A stretch of 64,000 nt of DNA from Tetmemena sp. SeJ-2015 (Eukaryota > Ciliophora > Spirotrichea > Sporadotrichida > Oxytrichidae): NCBI GenBank assembly GCA_027382625.1, contig JAJKFJ010021537.1, forward strand, positions 19,816-83,815, in the 5' to 3' direction. This document shows positions 56,051 to 64,000 of this stretch, one piece after another. The notes beneath the pieces are model-generated. The model had not been told where the DNA came from. It worked only from the letters and a program-made list of their open reading frames with translations, and did not search any database. Position numbers and translations under genes: made by a program. The number at the start of each line of letters is the position of its first letter. Position 1 is the first letter of the stretch.

Positions 56051-59000
56051 TGATTTTATTCATTCAAAACCCCCCATAATTTTGATAAAAAAGGGGAAAA
56101 AATTTGGGTATAATTAATTTTTTAAAATTAATATTTTCATGCGAGTAAAACGCGAAATTACTCAAAAATATACAATGATCCATCCTTTTTCTTTCTTTTT
56201 GATTTCTAAGTATGGATTTTAGTCCCCCTTTTTACCCAGTAGTAATAGCCAGTTTTTAAACATAAACCCCATCGCAAAATTTTTGAAAAGTCCAGCGCCC
56301 CACTTTCTTTTTCTCTTTTGGGAAATTTTGTTTTTGAAAGGATGAGAAAAGTTGGGAGTTGCAGCTTTTCCCTTAAATGGGCACTTCTAAGTTTCGTGCA
56401 CATAAATTTTTTAAATTGATCCTAAAACTCTTGGGCCACAAAGGGCCATTTCAGTTTGGGTTTCCGCGCGAAGATCTTCCAAGAATTTTCCCCTTTATCT
56501 CAAGTTTCTCTCCGTAGACTGTAGCAAACATCTTTTCTTTTAAAAAATGGCATAATACAAAATTGTAAATCTTTTTAAAGGGCGCTTTATGATTCACTAA
56601 GCCATTTTTTTTAAAATTTATCTAAAAATTATATTTACGACTAGTTTTTTGCTTCAGGGTGTGAGAGGAAACCCCCGTGGTTTGTATGTGCGGGCCCCCG
56701 AAGCGTGTTCACAAAACAAACCTTCCCTGAAAAGAGTTGGGTTTAAAAAGGAACCCACGTTTAACATAAAATTTTAAGAAAGAAAGAAAAATATAACTCA
56801 AATGCGTTTATTCAAGGAATAAAAGCGAAAGGATTTCAGCCTTTAAAAGCTTATGCCCTCCCTCCTCGTCTATCAACGGGGAAACGGGTTATGTTGCGTT
56901 CCCTTAAGAAGTGAGAGAAGATCACAGACGGTGAATCTTTCTACTCGTTGACAATCTCAGCGCACACAAGAAAAAGGGAAGGGGGGGGCATACGCTGATT
57001 TTTTAACATCATTTCCGGTTTTAATGTTTCTTTAACTGGGCCAGATTTTCAACGGAAGGGGAGTTTTAAACGGAACTTAATTAAGGGACATTTAAAGAAG
57101 CTTTTTGCTTTTATCATTTGATGTTGATTAAGCTATCGTTTAAAAAGGATTTAAGGGTGGTATTTTTTAAGGGAGGGGGGAAAGAAGAGAAAGACAAGTT
57201 ATGTCCCAAAGGAAAAAATTTAAGGGCAATATTTAGGAAAGGGTTTTTAACCTGTAACTTAATAAAACTTAAGTCACTTTTGCTTTCTGGGAAAAAAGGG
57301 ATTTTTTAAGATTTTCCTTTTTTCCTTCTGTTGGGCCAGATGGATTTGGGTTTTCCCTAAATTTTCAAAATTTGCTCCCGCATCAAAGTGCATTCTCGCC
57401 CCGTCCCTAATTTTTTTTAAAAGTTGATAGACGCTTCCCTCCCCTCGATGTTGGGTTTTTTTTGTTTTCCGTGCTTTTGGAATACCTTTGCCCTCCCCTT
57501 TCATTAAGTAGATGCCAGGCCGGTTTTCTAACAGTTTCTAAAACTTACTAAGAAAGTGGGGATACTTCTGAAGCTGCTAAAACCATTCGTCGCTGATAAC
57601 TATTCCTTGCTTCTTTGGGTCGTTCTTCCCCTACTTTTGAATCTCTTCCCCGTGGCATCTTCAAAGATCTTTTTAAGGGGGACTCTGCACGTACAGTAGC
57701 CCAAGGGGCGCCAAAAAAAACCTTCGTTTTCAACTTTGGGTTTTAGGTTGTTCCCTTTTTAGGAAGGAATAAAAGCAACCCCGGATCTCCCATTTGCATC
57801 ATCATACATATTAAATGACAGATTCCCGGATATTTGGGGGCTTTCCCTCATGTTGAATCGATTGTTTTTGGGGAGCTTTTTTTTTCTCATCAGCAAGAAT
57901 TGCTTTGGGACGAGATCTTTGTTCCATACATTGTAGGAAGGAACAAACCCCAAATAAAATTATTGTTTCTCCATATGAAGGGTTCCCGGGGGTACCTTAG
58001 AGGTTTTTCCCTTGCTTTTGGGAAAATTTGTTGCCTCAAACTCTTGCCCCTCCAACCCCTTTTAATCGCCCTTTAAAATTCAAATTTTCCCCCAACCATT
58101 GCTTTGAAAATTTCTCGTTGTTCTATTTGGAAAAACAAAGTTTTTTTTATTTAAACTAGATCCCCAAAAAAAAAGCTAAAGTTTTACTATTTAAAAGTGA
58201 GATTCCCATAGGAAAAGGGAAGCTGAAAATAGATTTTGAGCTAGAGAACTAAGCGAAAACAGGTGGGTGTTTTAAAATGGGGGTCCTTTTTTTATGTGGT
58301 GGCTCCATTAAATTTAATACTAATTATTTCAGCTTAAAATTTAAATTTGTAGCAATTTTAAAATTGCTGCCCCAAATTAATTAAGATCCCAAGGCGGTTT
58401 TCAATGGGAAATTAAAATAGGCCAAAACCCATTTTTAAACCTTTTTGTGACGTTGACATTCTAAAATGGGTTTCCAAAAGGGAATTTTGTGCACTACAAA
58501 CTGCGTTTTTTAAATTAATTCCCTAAGCAAAAAACAAACAGACAAACAAAAATAAATTGGAGATCTAAAAATAAATAAAAAATAAAAAAGAAAGTGGAGA
58601 ACATTTAATAACTGACAATTTTTTTCACTCTGATGTTTTTCCGGTTTGAAAGTTTTCTCCCTTTTCAAAACCTAGGCAACCCAACCCTTTCATAATAATA
58701 AGTGGCGGGCTCTTCATAATTAAAAAATTTTTAATTTTTAAAAAATTTTGGGAACCAATAGCTAAGAAAAAGGACAACCTTAGCAAACACAAAAACTAAA
58801 ATAATTTCCGGGGGGAAAAGGGAAACCAAACCAAAATGCTGTGTGCAGTAAGGGGCAAAAAGGGAAAAGCTTTTCCGAAAAATTTGGGGCTCGAGCAAGA
58901 GATTTTCGTGCTTTTTAAAATTTTCCAAAACCAAGAGTTTTAGAAGGGCGGGGGGGCGTTTAAACTAGCCACCGGTTTCTCCTTTTTGTTGCTTTTCTTT

Positions 59001-60976
59001 CCCCGGGGTCGGGGGGAGAAAAATTTTGAATGCGGGGGGTAAAAGTCAAAGAAAAGTTTTAAAATCCCCAAAAGCCTCAAGCGGCACCCTCAAGGGGGGT
59101 CCCCCCAGAAAAAACCTAAGATCTATTTTGAAGCATTAGAAAATGGACGGTTCCCATTTCCTTTGCTAAACTTTTTTGAGCAGACATTCTCTTTTTAAAT
59201 CTTTTTTTCCCCAAGAAACCCCATGGAGGAAAAAGCACATTTGGCCTTTAGTTCGTAAATTTTTAAAGGAAAAAAAAAGAAACTTTAAAAATTTGGGGCC
59301 CGCTAAGAGGGAAAACACCGATACTTGACAAAAAGGGTTTTTCTTAAAGGAGGAAACAAGAGGGAAAAAGAAGAGGAAAAAATTAAATTCAAAGAAATTC
59401 CCGAAAACCCCTTTGTTTTATGGTGGGCAGTTTAAAGTTTTCCCGGCCTTTTGCTTAAAAGGGAAGACTCCCATGGGTTGAGAGTTGTAACTTTGGAGGG
59501 GTTGTTCAAAATTCCTTTCCCCCTTGCTTTAAAGCGAAACAAGAGGGCACCATCATTTCCAAAAAGAAATTTTGCCTTTTTTTCAAGATTTTTTCCCCCT
59601 TAAAGGAAAACCTTTTAAAAAAAGGAAAGAGAGGTTTTTGAAATTCGGGAAACGAACTGACAGTGTTGAAGAAGCGAGGGACAAAAACTTTTAATTTCGT
59701 TTTCACTTGCTAGGGGGTTCTTATCGAAATTTTAAAAATTACATCGACATTTTTGCCTTCCTAAATGGGAGATCACACTGGGGAAATTTTTTTCAGCACC
59801 CAGGCCAACGGAGTACCCAGTTCCGATTCTCACTGACCTCGTTAGAGGGGTTGATGGAGTTGGGATGAGTTGGGATTCGTGAAAAGAGAAACCAAAACCA
59901 AAAAGAACATCATGTAAACTTTGAACAGTCAGAGCAACTGTCCCTTTGACTTCCCCAGAGTTGTAAGAAGAGAAAAAAATTGAGGAAGCACTGTGCAAGG
60001 GAAATGCAGGCCACTTTCCCCTAGAGACAGACTGGCTCAACGGGTTTAGTTTCAAATGGGACAATTTTGGGCTTTTTAAATTTCCCAAACATACCTTTTA
60101 ATTTCGGGTATAAAACCCCGAGGAAAAACTACTGAATTTAAAAAAGATGATGCAAATTTTAATTCGCAACAAGAATTGTAAGATAGACCCAAAGGGATCA
60201 GAAAACTTTTAAAAAAATTTGGAAAACCCCAAAGTAATAAATCAAAACAAAACCCATGAACCTAACCTTTAGTTAACTGAGATAAAAGGGGAAACACTTA
60301 AAAATCAAAAACAAGGGAATATGAGGGCAGACTTCCAAGGTCACCCTTTCCTTTTGAAGACTTTTAGAATTTTCCCGTTTAGGGGTTAAAAAATTTTTGG
60401 CCCTGTTATAAGATTAATAAAGAAAATAATACACAACTTTATTTTTCCTTTTCTTATCATATTAGGGTTTTTGGGGTTTTTGATTGGAATTTCGATATTC
60501 TTGTTTTATTTTAAGAAAATTGTATTTTTGGAAATTTTTAGGTTTTTTCTTTCCAAAATAAAGTTTTTGGTTTTTGGTAGTTTGTATTAAAATTTTGAAC
60601 CGAATAGTACTGGGGTAATTGTGGGTGTTTTGTATTTTATATTAATTTATCTTAACTTGCTCTGACAGTTTAAATACTTGCTATCAAGGTTCTTAGTAAA
60701 GAAATTCTTATAAATTATAGTCTATTTATAACCTTAATAAGATAAATGACGTGTTCCAAATTCATTTTCCTCATTAGAAAGATATGTATATTTTTTAGGT
60801 TAAGAATTGAGTATGATTGGTAAATTATTCTTTTCTTCTTAATAAATTTTACTTGGATAAAAGGAGATAGTGATAAATTTAAATAGAGCTCGTAAGGATT
60901 TAATTATTGAGTATTAAATAAGGGATGCAACATTTATTTTTTCGTCAGTTAAAAAGCAAATCTTATTATTTATTAT
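56051..60976. other. Long poor-quality intergenic stretch
   Basis: No reliable gene. Up to about 60600 it is dominated by inflated runs of one base. Fragments on the minus strand at 57270-57960 look protein-like (FNMYDDANGRSGVAF; SGNLSFNMYDDAN), and 59760-60070 is more GC-rich, but neither can be assigned. From about 60600 the sequence is clean AT-rich DNA again. Confidence 0.5.
60670..60763 (-). promoter_or_regulatory. Conserved block, third copy
   Basis: Shares TTTAAATACT, CAAGGTTCTTAGTAAAGAAA, TCTATTTATAACC and GATAAATGACGTGTTCC with the block above ABCG copy 1. It lies on the upstream side of copy 3, several kb away in this assembly. Confidence 0.45.
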
Positions 60977-63336
60977 TCATTAGAATTTTCCAGCGAAGAG
61001 CTTCAGGCAAAATCCTGTGAAAACTCTGAAAGCTAAGGACAAAACTGCAAGAATACCTAGACATTTTCCTATTCCTAGTTCAAATGAAAGGTATAATTTA
61101 TTATTTACACTTATGATTATGCATCAATTTATAGAATAAAAAAAGTCAATTTTTACAAAGTGATTCGATTAAGAATTAATGATTTTCAGGTTTAGCGAAA
61201 AGAAGGCCATTTGTTAATAAAGGCAAATTTTAATTATTGAAAATTTATGCTGGTTCAAAGATTTTTTAATAAGAAATGATAATTTACAGTTGTAATGTTT
61301 TAATATATTTATTTGACTAAATGTTTATTAAATTTGCATATTTATCATTTTGTATTGAACCATGTTGACATCTCCTGGCCCGTAGTCACGCTAATCGAAC
61401 TCATTCCACACAAACGCTTCAAGTGTATAGCGTATAGGAGAAAGCCACTGAAGCCAGCCAATCCAGACTGGGTAATTACCTACATTAGAGAAGAAGCCTC
61501 CCAATAGAATGAGTGGAGTAAGAATCACTGGACCCACTGCTAGTGCTGTTTCAGATTGACTGAATATGCTAGAGACAAAGAAGCCAATAGAAGAAGAGCT
61601 AATGCAGTTCATCATCAGTATCAGATAGTAGTACCAAAATTAAGAGGCAGTTTGAGTTAGTCCAACCCCAAAGTAACAAATGATTGCCCAAGTAAATGGT
61701 TGAATCACGAGAGCTGGCACGTCTAGAATCATCTTAGCAATATAGTAGGGACCGACAAGATACATCTTGTTTGCTTGCTCTCTTAAAAATATGGGCCTCT
61801 CCTCCTGGAAAGCTAGAAGATTACTGTTTAGTGAGTAAATATCGTAGATATGCAACTATAGAATAGAAAACCAGCCAACCCGTTTTAAGTTACAAAGTCA
61901 TTTCCCTCTAATTTCCAAAATTTTGGTAAGCTGAGAAAACCCATCACAATTGACATGATGATCTTGACATTGAATTGCTAGGGGTCTTTGATCATTTGAA
62001 AAGCGGTACGCTTTGTAAGCTCTTTTAATTACGTGGCCCAAGGTGCATAACTAAACCTGACAAAACTCTCATCCAGCCTTGGAAAGTTGAGTTTCTATTG
62101 GCTATTCAAGATGGATGGAGCGAGTAACTCTTTGTATTTCTCCTTTAGATATAGAACTTTCTTACGTCATTATCCGCTTTGGGATAGTTGATGGTGAGAA
62201 CCCTCATGAAATAGTCAGCTGGATTTGCGAATTTAGGGCACTGGATACCAATATCTGAGAAGTACTAAGGAGACTTGGCAGCACTAAAATTTAAAATTTA
62301 TTTGCTTATTTAATACAACACTCCCTTAGTAAACTATATGGCCTCACACATTAAAATCAGTCTATTAAAATTAAAAAAGCTAGTCGATCGAAGACTGCAA
62401 AAGCATCTGATCCTGGTTGATGAATTGTGCAATCACGTCTTTCCCTTTCTAGCTTGCCTCTAGAGGAGCTTGACAATTTCAAAGGGTTTGAAGGAATCTA
62501 ACCAGAGGTGGGTTCATCAAGTAATATAAGCGAGGGATCAGTAATAAAATATAATGAGCTCTACGCCAATAGCAACTCTCTTCCTCTCACCACCAGAGAG
62601 ACTTTTAATTTTAGAGCTACCAATCATAGTATCCGCTGAATGTAAAAGACTCAATTCAGATAATAGCTCCTCTACTCTCTCCTCCTGCTCTTTTCTAGAG
62701 ATAGTGCTGAGTTTGAGACTTGCTGCGAATCTCAAGGCCTGGCGAGGGGTGTAGTACTGAAATAGAATATCGTCCTACATGACATAGCCAGCAACTTTTC
62801 CAAAAACGCTCTAAACTACAGGCGTCTGATCATTTATCAAGACTTCTCCAGAGAGAGAAACTCCAGCTTTCGCAGATACTCTGTCACTGATAATATTTAG
62901 CAGTGAGGTCTTTCCAGCGCCGGATGAGCCCATGATAAAGCAAGTCTCTCCAGGTAGCGCATAGCCAGAGACTCCTTTAATGATTTGTAATTTCTCAAAA
63001 CTTTAGCCTTTGATAGAAGCCTCCTGCTTGTTGAGAGGGACAGTGACTTCAAAGCAAATTTCTTTGAAAGTAAGCTTAACTGGGAACTACTTGGTCTCAA
63101 TCTCTATAAAAATTATTAGCGATTTTCACTAGTGTTATAATTAGTTAACTTACTTTAGCTTTGAGCCGGCTCTTAAATATCTTTCTTCAATGTGCTTTTG
63201 CTTGGTAATCTTGCCTTGATCTTTAAGAAAGACCAGGAGATTGTATTTGCAGCTCTAGGTCATCAAGCATTAAACTTTTGTGCTCCTCTTCACGCAAATC
63301 GTTCATTCGAGGGCTTCTTCCTTCTGTGGTATTCAT
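60977..63336 (-). CDS. ABCG half-transporter, copy 4 (divergent, with indels)
   Basis: ATG 63334-63336 to TGA 60977-60979. Walker A GSSGAGKTSLLN, Q-loop YVMQDDILF, LSGGERKR and the membrane helices are readable, but more diverged than copies 1-3. IESs were resolved at sites a and b, plus an additional one at 62282-62322. At site c a longer insert (about 61100-61370) separates GDVNMV from LSFELGIGKC. Single-base losses break the frame near Walker B (around 62515, TSGLDS), before the H-loop (around 62430) and at the MCEGHIVYQG segment (around 62340). They could be sequencing errors or decay. Confidence 0.75.
62282..62322 (-). other. IES, 37 bp, pointer AGTG (ABCG copy 4 only)
   Basis: CACT (plus strand) at 62282-62285 and 62319-62322. 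Excision gives VYQGSAAKSPQYF. Copies 1 and 2 are uninterrupted at this codon. Confidence 0.75.
62359..62385 (-). other. IES, 23 bp, pointer GACT (ABCG copy 4, site b)
   Basis: AGTC (plus strand) at 62359-62362 and 62382-62385. Joining gives AVFDRLILMCE. Shorter than the 31 and 28 bp versions in copies 1 and 2. Confidence 0.8.
62542..62555 (-). other. IES, 10 bp, pointer ATTA (ABCG copy 4, site a)
   Basis: TAAT (plus strand) at 62542-62545 and 62552-62555. Removing only 10 bp gives GVELITDPSL and eliminates a TGA. The same site in copies 1 and 2 holds 37-bp IESs. Confidence 0.75.
63104..63153 (-). other. Intron, 50 bp, ABCG copy 4
   Basis: GTAAGT...TTTATAG at the place corresponding to the copy 1 intron; 16 bp longer. 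Confidence 0.7.
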
Positions 63337-63717
63337 AGCTGAACCCTTTATGTCGGGTATATATAAAATCATGCATATTTTGTTTAAAAATCATTTTTTG
63401 TAAAATTTAAGTGTATAAAGATTTGGGTTTCTTTGACTTTGTATTTAATAAAAAATGATATAAATTTATTAAATTTTGAATTTTTTTTTTTTTAAAAAGT
63501 TAAACCCTTTTTCATTATTGGATAATGACTATATATAGTTTGAAAGGCAAATCACGTTGAGGATTGTTATCAATTTATTAACTTTTCTACAATTTTATTT
63601 AGCTAAAAAGGTCTGAAAATTAAATTTCTAATAAATTAACTAGATTTAACAAAAAATTAAAATCGTTCTTATTAACTCAAACCCAACTCTAACTAAAAAG
63701 TTTCATTTCACTTCCTG
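63337..63717. other. Intergenic, ABCG copy 4 to copy 5
   Basis: AT-rich, with T and A runs. The conserved upstream block of the other copies is not evident here. Confidence 0.5.
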
Positions 63718-64000
63718 TCATTGAAATTTAGTGCGGGCTTGATACTTTAAGGAAAGACCAGTGATGACTCTCAAGAAAACTATGAGGGTTGCATTTAAGG
63801 CCAGACATTTTTAAATTTTAAAAATTTCCGATCCCGAGTTCGAAGTGCAGGAACTTATATAATTTAAAATTAAAAGATTCTAATTTGTAACTTGACCATG
63901 TTCACATCACGTTGAGAGTAGCCTCTCTCGCCGAATTCGTTCCAACAAAAGCCTCGAGAGTATATCTCACTGGAGAGATCCACTGAATCCATCCTATCCA
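63718..64000 (-). CDS. ABCG half-transporter, copy 5 (3' end, partial)
   Basis: Ends at TGA 63718-63720. Readable parts are WIGWIQWISPVRYTLEAF, a WNEFGERGYSQRDVNM-like segment and, after an insert near 63855-63890, LHFELGIGNF and LIVFLRVITGLSLKY. There are at least two single-base irregularities (near 63945 and 63810). The gene continues beyond the window edge. Confidence 0.75.

Noticed and set aside
1..64000. CRISPR arrays, bacterial operons, rRNA or tRNA genes
   Set aside because: No spaced repeat array, no operon-like gene spacing with ribosome binding sites, and no clear cloverleaf or rRNA motif was found.

Overview
The window reads as germline (micronuclear) DNA of a hypotrich-type ciliate (Oxytricha/Stylonychia-like). 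Two things in the sequence show this. First, every long gene runs through in-frame TAA and TAG codons, which sit where glutamine fits, and stops only at TGA. Second, the genes are cut by short, mostly AT-rich inserts of about 10-90 bp. These lack GT...AG ends but are bounded by direct repeats of 2-8 bp; deleting one repeat copy plus the insert restores the frame and a sensible protein. These are internal eliminated sequences (IESs) with pointers. I resolved 42 by hand. Genuine GT...AG introns (34-184 bp) are also present. All MDSs I could join are in collinear order, so I see no clear scrambling. Genus is inference; no ribosomal or telomeric sequence is present.

Layout. 0-9 kb: a Cys-rich repeat gene (+), an acidic/lysine-rich gene (-), an AT-rich gene-poor stretch, then two tandem histidine acid phosphatase genes (-) that seem to share one 3' end. 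9.5-18.2 kb: one giant Sfi1-like, Trp-repeat coiled-coil gene (+). 18.4-24.1 kb: an EF-hand-like gene, an XRRA1-like leucine-rich-repeat gene and a small Q-rich gene (all -). 24.4-28.2 kb: a multi-thioredoxin-fold PDI-like gene and an NDUFA9/NmrA-like NAD-binding gene (both +). 28.2-29.9 kb: no genes. 29.9-39.1 kb: a GAF-like gene (-), a kelch gene (+), a RING/B-box/coiled-coil (TRIM-like) gene (-), and two coiled-coil genes (-). 39.3-43.4 kb: a coiled-coil/GAF gene and a SPEF1/CLAMP-like calponin-homology gene (both +). 44.6-64 kb: a tandem array of five ABCG half-transporter paralogues, all on the minus strand.

The centre of interest is the ABCG array. The paralogues carry IESs at the same codon positions but with different lengths, sequences and pointers (one is only 10 bp), and copy 4 has an additional one. 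Copy 2 is interrupted by a 976-bp element made of two 423-bp inverted arms around a 130-bp core, flanked by TA on each side. Several genes are of ciliary or basal-body type (Sfi1-like, SPEF1-like, EF-hand, XRRA1-like), as expected in a ciliate; a shared location is not evidence of a shared pathway. About 54.5-60.6 kb is corrupted by inflated homopolymers and should be treated as poor sequence. Many exon/MDS joins remain unresolved and are stated as such.
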